This document shows positions 33,464-44,872 of a stretch of 64,000 nt of DNA, in pieces (positions within the stretch are counted from its first letter, which is position 1; each line of letters starts with the position of its first letter). The notes beneath the pieces were generated by a model. It was not told where the DNA came from, did not search any database, and saw nothing but the letters and a program-made list of their open reading frames with translations. The stretch comes from Lepturacanthus savala (taxonomy: Eukaryota > Chordata > Actinopteri > Scombriformes > Trichiuridae), in NCBI GenBank assembly GCA_030544235.1, contig CM060478.1, forward strand, positions 24,305,227-24,369,226, written 5' to 3'. The translations under genes and the position numbers were made by a program.

Positions 33464-33851
33464 TGGTTTTACTTTTGGACGACATGGTGGAGCAGGGGTT
33501 AGTGCTGTTGCCTCACAGCAAGGACACAGGTTCAAGACCTCCTTGGTCCTGGGTCTGGGACCTTTCTGTGTGGAGTTTGCATGTTCTCCCTGTGTCTGCG
33601 TGGGTTTTCACCGGGTACTCCAGCTTCCTCCCACAGTCCAAAAACATGCTGAGGTTAATTGGAGACTCTAAATTGCCTGTAGGTGTGAATGTTTGAGTGA
33701 ATGGTGTGTGTGCCCCATGATTGGCTGGGGACCATCCGGGGTGTATCCCTGCCTCTCGCCTGTAATGCGCTGGGATTGGCTCCAGCAGACCATATGACCG
33801 GGTATAGAATTAGCAGGTATAGAAGATGAGTGAGTGACTGGTTTTAGTTTT
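33464..33851 (+). mobile_element. SINE copy 4, full length, with 13-bp target duplication (one mismatch)
   Basis: The element is about 33477-33838. Flanks TGGTTTTACTTTT (33464-33476) and TGGTTTTAGTTTT (33839-33851) differ at one base. The head reads GACGACATGGTGGAGCAGGG, the B box GGTTCAAGACC is intact near 33531-33541, and the tail is a GTGAGTGACT variant of the GACT tail. Confidence 0.92.
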
Positions 33852-34260
33852 ATACTTCCTGGAAATCTACTGATTGATGTCTTTGGTGTGGAGGTGAGGT
33901 AGGTAGGAAGCAGGGAGAGCAATTATATTGAACACAATTATAAAACAAGACTTCTGTTTTAGAAATAAACGTTATATGACTTGTTCTATGCACACAAAGG
34001 TGTATTTTTCAAATACAAATTTTGTTCATGGAAAAGGGATCAAATAGACAAATGTTCATGATTTATTTTGTTACAGTATCGGTATATTGAGACGTGGTGG
34101 TGCTTTAGGGATCCCACTGGACATATCACCATATCCACTTCACAAGTAATATGCTCCCTGGCCATACAACTGCAACTCAATTACAGGTAATGTTTTCCAA
34201 TTTGAATAGAAGTGTTTTCCCAATGAAAGAGATTTCATTTTGGATGACATGTCTTATACA

Positions 34261-34549
34261 GGGGTGACATGGTGGAGCGGGGATTAACGCTGTTGTCTCG
34301 CAGCAAGAAGGTCACAGGTTCAAGTCCTTGGTCTGGGACCTTTCTGTGTGCAGTTTGTATGTTCTCCCTGTGTCTACGAGGGGTCTCTCTGGTTCTCCAG
34401 CTTCCTTCCACAGTCCAAAAACATGCTAAGGTTAATTGGAGACTCTAAATTACCCATAGGTGTGAGTGTGTGGGTGAATGGTGTGTGTCCCGCTATAGGC
34501 TGGCAACTGTTTGGGGTTACCTATAGAGGAGAGAGGCAGGGATAAACCA
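34261..34549 (+). mobile_element. SINE copy 5, rearranged 3' end
   Basis: It starts GGGGTGACATGGTGGAGCGG and has the usual body, but the B box is altered by a deletion (GGTTCAAGTCC) that also removes the next few bases. After TTTGGGGTTA the expected TATCCCTGCCTCTC is replaced by its reverse complement GAGAGGCAGGGATAAACC (about 34531-34548), and the rest of the 3' end is missing. Confidence 0.9.
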
Positions 34550-35385
34550 ATAATATAGGCACAACACTTTTGTTGAAAACCGATCACCAAAAATACAGTA
34601 TTTTCAATGCAATTCTGTTTTTGCTCACAGGCACGGAGAGAGAGAGAGATCATCTGCCGCACATATATGTCAATGGGGCAAATTTGCACTGGCCCAACAT
34701 TTCAACCAACCCAAGAACTAATTCAGAGCCATTAGTACCACACAATGATACTTGGTCTGTGGGAAACACTGGTAGAGATTACTCCATGGGTGTACCTTGG
34801 GCTACTCACAATACAAGGCCACTCTAAAATTTGCATGTTCATTGATTTAATTGTGTTTAGTTAATTTGTTTGAAGACCAAGTGTCACCAAGTAGAATTAC
34901 TCTTATATGTTAAATACTTGCAGCTTTCCCGAAGCTGTTGGAATAGTATTATGGACTCTTAGGAATCTGGGACTTGTTGTTTTTATGGAACTATAATTAT
35001 TGTAGGAATATTTTAGGCAATTATTTTAATTGCGGCTTGTACCCTTTTATTACTGTGGTAATAAAATCTCGCAAGTGCTTTATTCTCTGTCCTTGGTTTT
35101 TACAATGTATACACTGCCCAGCCTTACAATATATTTACTACCCTTCCCTTATTATACAAGGGCAAGCAAAAAACTTGACATTATTCTAATATCCCAATGA
35201 TCCCTTTATCATTTATAAAGACAATTTCACACCAAGAAGATATTGTGTGTTTGTGTGAATCCTGCTGTACTGTATTTAAGCATCATCACCATCCTAAGTA
35301 ATAAACATCTAGGGAAAAAAAAAAACATTCTTCTCTTTTTCTCCTCCTGCACGCATTTCACACCAGGACGACCATACTTAATATG

Positions 35386-35390
<5 letters not shown>
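34550..35390. other. Non-coding stretch, no gene seen
   Basis: Frames reach 85 codons without recognisable domains. Confidence 0.5.

Positions 35391-35457
<67 letters not shown>
35391..35457 (+). repeat. (TG)n microsatellite, about 33 units
   Basis: A pure TG run. The 143-codon reverse frame across it (35227-35658) is an artefact. Confidence 0.98.
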
Positions 35458-35458
<1 letters not shown>

Positions 35459-35779
35459 ACAACCTGGGGGTTGTGACACAAAATGACTCTAAAAATTGTA
35501 TCCACACACCAAAATGACATTAAATGATTTCTTTCACTATCACAATTTGAGCCATTTGCCTTATGTTTGAAAATTCTAGAAGTGGCACTTGACTGAATTA
35601 TTTTATCCCCAATCCAGTTAACGGAAAGGGATATCCATGCAGCAAGTTTTATAAACATGAATATGCCTCTTGTGTTAGGGTCAACACTATTGCTATTAGT
35701 TGCTTTGAAGTTTTCTGACTTTGTCAGGTAACTCTAGTTAAAGAAAATAAAACAAAGTGTTTTCACTAAATGCTCTAGT

Positions 35780-35984
35780 TGGGCACACACACCATTCACA
35801 CCTACCTGAGCATGTTTTTGGGCTGGGAGGAAGCTGGGGAACCCAGTGAAAACCCACGCAGATATGGGGAGAACACACAAACTCCACACAGAAAGGTCCC
35901 AGACCCAGGACCAAGGAGATCTTGAACCTGCGACCTTCTTGCTGTGAGGCAACAGTGCTTATCCCTGCTCCACCATGCTGCCCC
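35780..35984 (-). mobile_element. SINE copy 6, 3'-truncated
   Basis: On the minus strand it starts GGGGCAGCATGGTGGAGCAG at 35984, includes the B-box region (GGTTCAAGATC, one base off the consensus) and the TTCTGTGTGGAGTTTG body, and stops soon after GTAGGTGTGAATGGTGTGTG. The last 120 bp or so are absent. Confidence 0.9.
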
Positions 35985-36436
35985 ACTCTTAACATTTATT
36001 TCACCATTTTTTTTAAAATTGATATTGAGGGATATACTGACAAAACTCACACCAAAAATATTAAAACATATATTTTTAAGGTTAATGAAGAGTAAGGTCA
36101 CCAAGAGATGTGAAACAAATTGGTTGATAGATAATGATTTTAAGTGTATTTTACAGCTCATTTAAAACATGGTTCAGGGATCAAGGGATGGAAACAGCAA
36201 ACTAGCACAAGCGGACGATTAATACATTAATTAGCAAATAATTGGTTCAAAATTACGCGTTAATAATGCAGAAAAAAACTAGCTGACAGCTAACAGCTCC
36301 CCCTTGTGTAAATTGTGCCTGCCTGCTAAATGTGTTTGTCAGTGTGTGGGTTTCATTCATTGGATCCCGTTAACATCTCTCTGTCTCTTTCTGAGTCGCT
36401 GCTCTTTTATCTCTCCCTCCCTCATCTTTTCGGCAG

Positions 36437-36495
36437 ACCCCCCTTGTCCTTCTACCTTGCTGTCTCCCCCCTCTGTCTCTCTCTCATTCATCATG
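36437..36495 (+). other. Speculative short exon with ATG directly before a splice donor
   Basis: A pyrimidine-rich run ending TCATCTTTTCGGCAG looks like a splice acceptor. After 59 bases ATG (36493-36495) is followed by GTAAGAT, a strong donor match. If real it would be a 5' exon carrying only the start codon. The exon itself is CT-rich and may be simple sequence. Confidence 0.15.
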
Positions 36496-36582
36496 GTAAG
36501 ATCCCGTGACAGGGGAGCGCTGCTCCGTGGCAGTCCGCTTAGTAGAGCCTGACACACACAGCCTTGAAGATGGGCTCGCAAA

Positions 36583-36625
36583 ATGAAAGCGAGAGAGAGA
36601 AAGAGAGAGAGAGAGACAGAGAGAT
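36583..36625 (+). repeat. (GA)n tract
   Basis: GA dinucleotides with AA and CA interruptions. Confidence 0.92.
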
Positions 36626-36721
36626 GCTGAGAAATATGTAAATGAGGGAGGGGAAATCTGAGAGAGTAAGACAGAACGACAACAATGTCACATGCTCTCC
36701 CCGTGGAGCTGTCATTGGCCA

Positions 36722-36747
36722 GTCTGTGTGTGTGTGTGTGTGTGTAT
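36722..36747 (+). repeat. Short (TG)n microsatellite
   Basis: About twelve TG units followed by TATG. Confidence 0.9.
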
Positions 36748-36857
36748 GGGTTGCGGGTGACCTTGGGAGCCATGACCTTGTGTGTGTGCACATGCTTGTA
36801 CATGTACTTGTGTGTAAATCCCAGACTCACACTAATCAATCTAAAAAATTTAATCTA

Positions 36858-36890
36858 ACATGATAATTACATGATAATTACATGATAATT
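36858..36890 (+). repeat. Perfect 11-bp tandem repeat, three units
   Basis: ACATGATAATT occurs three times head to tail without error. Confidence 0.97.
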
Positions 36891-36919
36891 GGATAATGTT
36901 TTCCTCTTCATATTCTACA

Positions 36920-36944
36920 GGATGTGTGTGTGTGTGCGCGCGCA
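36920..36944 (+). repeat. Alternating (TG)n-(CG)n tract
   Basis: GTGTGTGTGTGTGTG runs directly into GCGCGCGC, an alternating purine-pyrimidine stretch able to adopt Z-DNA. Confidence 0.9.
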
Positions 36945-38641
36945 AAGACTCTCTTGACTCTTCTAATGGATGAAGGAGAACATGATGTTGTTTGAGACGC
37001 TGTGAAGTACAGGAGCTATAGGCAGCACCGCTCCTCCCTACACGCAGAACACACGCTGAGTGTAGGGCCCCACAGCCCATGAGGTGCCCCCATTTATACA
37101 CAAGGGGACATGTTTTCTGCAAATAAACAAACAATGTGCACATAATGCATGGCTGTCGAGAGACGCTTGTAGAGCAGCAAGTCAGCCTGAGGCAGAAGAG
37201 AGAAAAAAGATAAGTGTAATCTGACACAGTACTGAATGATTGACAGCACTCAGCATCTGACCAATCAGCAACCAGATGCACAGACAGACTGTTGGATGAA
37301 GATGAAGAGATGGCGTCCAAGCAACAAAATGAGTGATGAAATGAAAAGAAAAAAGAAAAGAAAACAAGAGGAGCTTGTGTTGCACTTGAAGACTGGTAGA
37401 TTGTGGCATAAACAGCAGCTACTGGCTACTAATTATGAGACAGAAGAGAGGAGAATTCTGTCTAGATGTGTCCTGGAGATTACATTTACCAGTGGGCCTG
37501 ATTAGCATTTAATCAACATCTTGTCAACTCCAAACCTGCATTACCTCACACTCTTAGACAACAAAAAATAAGGATAAGAAGAGTTCATTGACCAGTTGGT
37601 ATCATATGTTGGCTCACGTTTATTCTATATCACCAATAGAAGGTTTTGGTTATTTTATTGGGGTAAAATGTCACCATTTCTTTGTGAATTTAATTCATAA
37701 CAAGATAAGATGAAATAAATAGTGAAAGATTAACCCTTGATTTGACGGATAGTGAAGAAACAAAACAAAATGTGAAAAAATAAGTGGGCTATATAAAAGC
37801 CCATTGTCCTATGCATTTAAGTAAATCTCCTTGTTACAGTCTTTGCTGAGTGAAGCTTTTTGAAACTGAAGCTCATCAAAACATACATCTGCTCATCAAT
37901 GGCACAAGAACACTTGAGTGGCCTGGCTATGATAAATGTGAACGATGAACTGGCACAGCAGCTGTCATACGATGATGTAATTGATGACTTGATTATGACA
38001 TGTTTATTTGTAAAGAGCTTGTGACAGTAAAATGTTGAAAAATGTTAATTTTGTTCACCCAAAAATAAAGGTAAACCTAAATTCTGCTTAAGGTCCCAAT
38101 TTGGCCAGGGGTGGCCCTGGCTATAGGAAAATGAATATACTAAAGGTCCAGATGTTACCAAACCTGCCTTTACCCTGAGAATCTCTCTGAGAATAATTGC
38201 CTATGTAGTGTAGCATCAACTGGCTCATGAGTGATGCTATGAATCCTCTTTCCTACTGTACTCCCTCAAGTTTAAGTTGTTAATCCATGGTGATGATAGT
38301 CTACCATGGAAGCACAACACATCCAGAATCAATCAGGGATGGAGAAATATGGGTATCAACTCCTGGAAGAGATGTGAATGGTCATAGTCTTTAAACCAAC
38401 CAAGTAACAAGGACATTAAAACAACAAAAACATCCTACCAAAAGAGCTCTCTCTCTCTCTCAAAAAGTAGAATATATAAATATATTTTATTTTCCCCACA
38501 AAAAAACACATGTACACAGTGTAGATCCCAACCAACACAAAGTTGCAAATACTTGGATCTCCATAAAAACGAAGAATTTATAGTAAAATAAATTATACAA
38601 TTAAATACAGACAAACAGACAGACACAGACAGACAGACACA
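36945..38641. other. Non-coding stretch, no gene seen
   Basis: No frame with recognisable homology. The part 37330-37365 is A/G-rich (AAAAGAAAAAAGAAAAGAAA). Confidence 0.5.

Positions 38642-38677
<36 letters not shown>
38642..38677 (+). repeat. (AC)n microsatellite preceded by (CAGA)n
   Basis: ACAGACAGACACAG variants at 38608-38645 pass into pure AC, which abuts the SINE at 38678 with no spacer. Confidence 0.95.
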
Positions 38678-38679
<2 letters not shown>

Positions 38680-38935
38680 GGTGCAGGGGTTAGCGCTGTT
38701 GCCTCACAGCAAGAAGGTCGTAGGTTCAAGACCTCCTGGCTCTGGAGTTTGCATATTCTCCCCGTGTCTGCGTGGGTTTTCACCAGGTTCTTCAGCTTCC
38801 TCCCACAGTCCAAAAACATGCTGAGTTTAATTGACTACTAAATTGCCTGTAGGTGTAAGTGAATGGTGTGTGTCCTCCACGATAGGCTGGTGACCATCTG
38901 GGGTGTATCCCCTCCCTCTTGCCACAATGGGCCCA
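38678..38935 (+). mobile_element. SINE copy 7, both ends incomplete
   Basis: It begins GTGGTGCAGGGGTTAGCGCT at the end of the AC tract, keeps a perfect B box GGTTCAAGACC (near 38724-38734) and has lost about 25 bp around the CTGGGACCTTTCTGTG part. It fades after CCCTCCCTCTTGCC. Confidence 0.9.
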
Positions 38936-39410
38936 ATCCTTTCTATCTCCAGGCAGAAAACACTTCAATAGGATTGAGAATATGGAGTTAAACCGTGTGA
39001 TACATGTTTTTCCATGGAAACAATTAACGTAGAATTTTGAATAACAATCTTTGATTGTTTGTAGTGTTTTGAAAGTGTGTTTTAGAACTGCAGTTTTACT
39101 ATAAAGCTGGAATTGTGTTTGTAGTTTTGCACAACTGGTTCAGGGGGTTGGTGCATGAGTTACATGTTGTTGTGTGTCAAGTAACAGGATTTATTTGCAA
39201 ATAAAGTTAAATAATACAGAATTCTGTCTCCTTGTCATACTTGGTCATACTAATCTAAGAGCAGCTCACTTTAACTCAGATGAAACATGCTGCCGTGCTG
39301 AATTACTGCCAGAGCATCAGATGTGAAAAGATGGATCAGTGTTGTCACATGGGTTTTGAGCAGCTCTGGTCATACATGCTCTGTTTACTGCCTGTGTCAG
39401 TGAAACCAAG

Positions 39411-39547
<137 letters not shown>

Positions 39548-39554
39548 GTTCCTG

Positions 39555-39608
39555 TATGGTGAGGCACACAGGCACAGATACTCATCTGTGCCTGTGTGCC
39601 TCACCATA
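39555..39608. repeat. Perfect palindrome, 25-bp arms, 4-nt loop
   Basis: 39555-39579 is exactly complementary to 39584-39608 with loop ACTC. The arms are mixed, not simple, sequence (TATGGTGAGGCACACAGG...). The structure stands 13 bp beyond the (AT)63 tract, and pairing stops sharply at both ends. Confidence 0.97.
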
Positions 39609-41686
39609 TCTCCATGGTTAAATGAATCGTCTTAGCCATGGATTGACAGTGGATATGAGCATGTGATGCAGAGGTTGCTGTAATAAAACCTGATGATTGC
39701 ACATGTTTAAACACTGTGATTGAAAGTAAATGTTCCCTTCAGTGTTTGCAATATTTTCTTTTGCGTCCTTTTATCTCACCTCCTCATTTGCGTTTCAGTG
39801 TTCCTGAACAGTTCTCACACACACATTATCACATAAACAGGTTTCTTGACTCTGCAAAATGTAATTATTTTTAGGACATTCAATAGTTGTCATTTCTTTG
39901 GATGAGATTAGTGTAATCCTATAAGCAATCCATTACTTGTGGCTCATGCACGCTAGTTGCATTCAGAGGAAATTGATGTCAGTGTTTACACAATGAAGCC
40001 AGTCATCCCTTGGTTTGCCAGCTTTGTTGGTGAAACCAAGGTCTGCGAAGGGATTATCCATTGTCCTCAACTAACCAATGCAGACACAAGCAAACAGAAA
40101 GTTATCTGCTACGTATTGTCCTGCAGTGTCTCTGCACATTAAATGAAGGATAGTATGTGTAATCCTTTAAATCAATCAATCAATCAAAGGCCCTTGTGTT
40201 GTAAGGCTGGGGATTAAACTGATTCATACTTCTTCTGCTTTGTTTCTGATTGCAGCATTTTTCTCCTGCAATGTATTTGTTGCATTTGTTTTATGTTTGA
40301 GTATTTTTGGTTTTGCTTCATTTCTGTGTTTGCAGCATTTAGCCATTTGCAGCGCGATTGCCCCTGTTGGCCACCGTAGAATGGTTGTCACATGACAAGC
40401 AGTTTGAGGCTGCTTGCAGGTGTATGGTGGGAAAAAACGTGGGACAAACCATGGGTCACAAATTGTGATACAAACCAAATTGTGATTTTGTGTATTGTTA
40501 TAGCCTAATGCTCCCCACTCATTTTCCTCTGTAGTGAAATTTATAATTCCTGTAATGTTTTCAAAAACAACAAACTTGTAAAACTTGGATTGGTTCTTCA
40601 GTGCAGGTTTTTTTTTAACTCTCTAATTGTTTCCTCCCAGTTTGACCAAAGAAAGTTATTTTATTTTCTGTCTCTAGTTGAGCAGAGGGTTTAGGGATGA
40701 CTTGTAATTGTAATTCAACCTTGTTTCTAGGAATTATGTGTTATGAATAAATTGCAAATTTGTTTTGCAGGAAATGTAATGTGTAACATAATTTTCCAAA
40801 AACGTTAATTAACATATTTGGCAAGTTGCAAAAATGTTGATACTGAATGTATGAGTGAAATATTCAATGACAGCGTTTCATTATTAATATATTTTTTGTC
40901 CATACACACAAATGCAACACCATTTGCAGTAACATAAAACTTTTAACTTTTAATCACAAATGCATTAAGAGCATACTGACAATATTTGAAGTCGATACAA
41001 TAACATTTTTAGGAGATGCAAGGTGAGGAAATAGCCAAAATCACACTGTGAAATCAATCAATCTGTGAAACTTTAATTCAAGATGGCCAACTTCCTGTTG
41101 GGATTTCATTAGGATGTTAAGAGGGTTTTTTTGTGAAATGTTTTTTTGAACATTTCCAAGGGGTGTTACAGAGCCATTTTACTGCACTCATGCAGGAGAT
41201 AGTTGAGGAATAGGGAAGGAATCGTATTCGATGGATGGAAGAACAGAGATTTTTGGATGATCTGAAGGGAGGACTATCCTGTAAGGAAATAGCAAGGGAG
41301 TGAGTCTCCCAAACAAGTCGATGGAGAGATAAACTAAGCCGGGAAGAACAAAAACAAAATTGAACATGAGAGATTGAAACACAAAAATGAATTTCTGTAG
41401 GGCTGCAGTGGTGGGGGAGGGATGGACACGGTGAGGTGGAAGTGGCCACAAGCAAAATGAAATTGCAGAGTTGCTGTTTCTGGAGAGAGGAAATATGATA
41501 AAGGTATAAGTTGAGGCAAGATGGAGAAGTAATGAGACAGGTAGAGAAAGATGAGGGAAGGAGGAGAGAGCTGATTATAATGTTTACTGATGAGGCTGAA
41601 GAGTCTCTCCAGCACTTGGAAAAATACTTTTGACATCTGTCCTGTTATTTGTCCTCCAAGAATTATTTCCAATCAGCATTCTGTAA
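39609..41686. other. Non-coding stretch, decayed repeats possible
   Basis: (AATC)n at about 40169-40187. The part 40245-40385 (TTGCAGCATTTAGCCATTTG, CGATTGCCCCTGTTGGCC) looks like a known type of dispersed fish repeat. 41100-41600 is strongly purine-rich on the plus strand. No supported gene. Confidence 0.45.
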
Positions 41687-41704
41687 GTGTGTGTGTGTGT
41701 TTGT

Positions 41705-41757
<53 letters not shown>

Positions 41758-41758
41758 A
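41687..41758 (+). repeat. (GT)n followed by (GA)n compound microsatellite
   Basis: GT units to about 41704, then a GA run of about 25 units with one GG interruption. A separate CA run follows at 41845-41869. Confidence 0.97.
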
Positions 41759-42654
41759 TAAAGACGGAGGAGCTTCTGGTTGCTTTTTCTCCACTTTGTG
41801 GGACTTGCAGATCAATAATCCATCTACCCATTCAGTAGCCTGCGCACACACACACACACACACACAAAAGTAAATCAACATTTGCACACAAATCTGTGTA
41901 AGTAAATTAAAAACACACAAAAAAAAACATATAGAGCTTGATGAAACTTTTGGTAAAGCTCACCACTTTATCCCCCCCATCTATATACATGCACATTTTG
42001 CTGTGAAGCATTATGTATTGATGGAGTTGCTGAGGCAGTTACCGACTTGTAGCTTTGGATGGTTCACTGACTCCTGCTCTTTAGTCATCTCCACACCTCC
42101 ATCTGTTTCAGTTCACCAGAAGCTGCCGGTGCTAGCAGGTCCATTCCTGCTCATCCTCATCGTACAGTGTTCTGAATCATCTGAAATGATCACACGAAAA
42201 AGACTTTGACACAGGTTCTGATTACAGAATCAGTGTCTCAGTGTCCATGACTGCATTTCCAATCTAGGTTTCCCAACCAGTCCTAGGAGCTCACCACACA
42301 ATAACTCAGTCTGTTCTGACAGAATAAAACCAACTTTGACTTCCTCCTTCATTCATTACAAATGTATTCACAGTCCCTCTCAGCTTTAAGCTCTATGAAC
42401 TGAGAGGTTGTGAGAGTGCAGCACTTTTGGCTCAATGATTCTGAGGGCACAGCTGTCAAATGAGCATTGAAACAAGTTTTGTGGGTTTTATGTGGTTACA
42501 ATCTAAGTGATGGGGGACAAAATCCACAGCTGTCTTTCCAAACATGTATTGAAAAAATGATCTGAAACTAATATATTAGTCAAATCAAATGGAGGCCTTC
42601 CACCTGATTTCACTAACCAGGGCTGCTGAGGTTTCATTATCTTCAGATAAACTT

Positions 42655-42865
42655 TTAAAGGTAGCGTGTAATTTTCTGGGAACATCTAGTGGGAAAGCTG
42701 CAGGTTATAGGGGAGTGTCTCTGTGTAGCAGAATCTATGGTGGCAGCGAAAGAAAGTCCATTGTTTGGATTTGTCTGCGCTGTAGACACATGATGGTACA
42801 ACATGGCACGTTTTTATTCCAAGGGCAAGAAACACCTGTTCAAATGTTCATACAAAATGTTTATT
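42655..42865 (+). repeat. Degenerate dispersed repeat with TCTAGTGGGAAAGCTGCAGG core
   Basis: TAATTTTCTGGGAACATCTA, GTGGGAAAGCTGCAGGTTAT, ATGGTGGCAGCGAAAGAAAG, GTAGACACATGATGGTACAA and CATGGCACGT occur in the order of a common fish repeat, recognised from memory. No terminal repeat is visible in this copy. Confidence 0.55.
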
Positions 42866-43392
42866 TTAGAACAGGTTACTAAAATTGTGAACCCATCATT
42901 TAAGATATTATGGAGTCCAATACAGATACGCAAAATTTTTACCCATCAGATGTAACCAAACTCATATAACGTTTCCTTAAGTGGTAGTTGACAAGTCTCT
43001 GGCTCAACTTACATTATAGACTATCAACACACATAGTAGATCACAGCAGAGATCCAGTCCAATATCTCCAAAGGTAGCTTGGGGCTTTAAGGAAGCAACA
43101 GAATATATAAGAACGATTTATTCATGCATTGGTTCACACAGCTCATAATCCACATCTAGAATTTGCATTATGGTCACTCATTATTGTTCTATGAAGTAAG
43201 CACACAGGAGAGAGAGTAGCTGTAGACAGGAAAAAGATATACAAGATATAAAGATACACTGTTAAACCAAAAAAAAAGACTGTTTTCCTTTCGATTATGT
43301 CCACAGTCATGTTACTGTCAGTCTTATCAGATAAAGAAGGACAGATTGAAAGCAGACAAAACTCTTCAAAGGGTCAAACGCTGTGGGAGCAA

Positions 43393-43395
<3 letters not shown>
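42866..43395. other. AT-rich non-coding stretch
   Basis: No gene or assignable repeat seen. An A run lies near 43269-43277. Confidence 0.5.
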
Positions 43396-43443
<48 letters not shown>

Positions 43444-43478
43444 GGGGTGGGTGTGGGTGGGTGTGTGTGTGTGTGTGC
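43396..43478 (+). repeat. (TG)n microsatellite with a G-rich interruption
   Basis: TG units to 43440, then GGGGGGGTGGGTGTGGGTGG and a further G (about 43441-43461), then TG units again. The interruption contains four G runs of three or more with loops of 1-3 bases, the classic quadruplex pattern. Confidence 0.95.
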
Positions 43479-43972
43479 TAACTGTCGAGCTCTGCAGAAG
43501 TCTGATAATGATTTTAATGAGGTTTGTTGTCCCGGTTCCATTCAGGTCAGTAAAGGTAGATTTTAGTTGTCATTTCACAGCTAGTTTTGTGTGCTTGTGT
43601 GTCTAGGGTTTCCACTAACTTGCTAGATATCTACAAAAACAGTCATAACCTAACAGCCTATTTGTTGAACTCAGGTAGCATTACCCTGTCAATAGTAACC
43701 TCTGTTTGCTGCTTTGGATAGTGCTCGTTCCAGCTTGTATGGCAGAGCAAAAACCATTAGTCAATTCATTGCTTAGTCACCTGATTATTTTCTGGTTTCT
43801 TTAGTCTCTATAATAGTAAACTGATGATCTTTGGGTTGTGGACTGTTGGTCTGGACAAAAGAATAGATTTTAGGTTGAATCTTCTGTTTTGGTTTTTCAA
43901 ACAGCTAACATTACAAACGCAATCACTGTGGAAGTGATGTCAATGTGAATGTCTCGTCCCGTCTTCTTCCGC

Positions 43973-44872
43973 TTATCCGTAATCGGGTCGCGGGGGCAGC
44001 AGCTTCAGCAGGGAAGCCCAGACTTCCCTCTCCCCGGCTACTTCCTCCAGCTCTTCTGGGGGGACCCCAAGGCGTTCCCAGACCACCCGAGAGACATAGT
44101 CTCTCCAGCGTGTCCTGGGTCTTCCCCGGGGCCGCCGCCCGGAGGGACGTGCCCGGAACACCTCACCAGGGAGGTGTCCAGGAGGCATCCTCACTAGATG
44201 CCCGAGCCACCTCAACTGGCTCCTCTCGATGTGGAGGAGCAGCGGTTCTACTCTGAGCTCCTCGCGGATGACCGAGCTTCTCGCCCTATCTCTAAGGGAG
44301 AGCCCAGCCACCCGGCGAAGGAAACCCATTTCGGCCGCTTGTATTCGCGATCTCGTTCTTTCGGTCACTACCCAAAGCTCGTGACCATAGGTGAGGGTAG
44401 GAACGTAGATTGACTGGTAAATCAGGAGCTTCGCCTTTCGGCTCAGCTCCTTCTTCACCACGACGGACCGATGCAGGGCCCGCATCACTGCAGACGCCGC
44501 ACCGATCCGCCGGTCAATCTCCCGCTCCATCCTCCCCCCACTCGTGAACAAGACCCCGAGATACTTGAACTCCTCCACTTGAGGCAGGATCTCATCCCCG
44601 ACCTGGAGTCGACACTCCACCCTTTTCCGGTCCAGAACCATGGCCTCGGATTTGGAGGTGCTGATTTTCATCCCAGCCGCTTCACACTCGGCTGCGAACT
44701 GCTCCAGTGAGAGCTGAAGGTCAGCTGAAGGTCGCTTAGCACGCCGATACCCGTCAGCTGCTGCCGGAGACCCACAGGCCAAGAAGGTTCTGTAGGACTC
44801 CTTCTTCAGCTTGACTGCATCCCTTACCGCCGGTGTCCACCAGCGGGTTCGGGGATTGCCGCCACGACAGTT
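43973..44872 (-). pseudogene. LINE C-terminal region, thumb and tail, without RT core
   Basis: The reading frame ending at 43973 contains NPRTRWWTPAVRDAVKLKKE (just after the endonuclease in relatives), then YRRAKR, then jumps straight to LEQFAAECEAAGMKISTSKS followed by EAMVLDRKRV, VEEFKYLGVLFTSGG, SRKAKLLIYQSIYVPTLTYG-HELWV, RIQAAEMGFLRRVAG, HIERSQLRWLGHL-RMPPGHLPGEVF and a closing LLPPRPDYG. FKYLGV and the flanking KSEAM are the last RT motifs of such LINEs. The F-DD catalytic box and all earlier RT motifs are gone. The deletion junction near 44712-44733 is an exact 11-bp tandem duplication. Apart from the deletion the frame is open, so decay since then is slight. Confidence 0.9.

Noticed and set aside
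36357..36839. 160-codon minus-strand open frame
   Set aside because: Built largely from low-complexity GA and TG tracts (Ser/Leu and His/Thr runs), with no family resemblance.
41195..41345. Coding remnant reading WMEEQRFLDDLKGGLSCKEIARE
   Set aside because: Looks protein-like over about 25 codons, but it is stop-bounded, lies in purine-rich sequence that favours charged residues, and no family could be named.
43949..44413. Plus-strand open frames inside the LINE (also 44471-45234, 45542-45859)
   Set aside because: Antisense of the LINE coding region. High GC content keeps such frames open.
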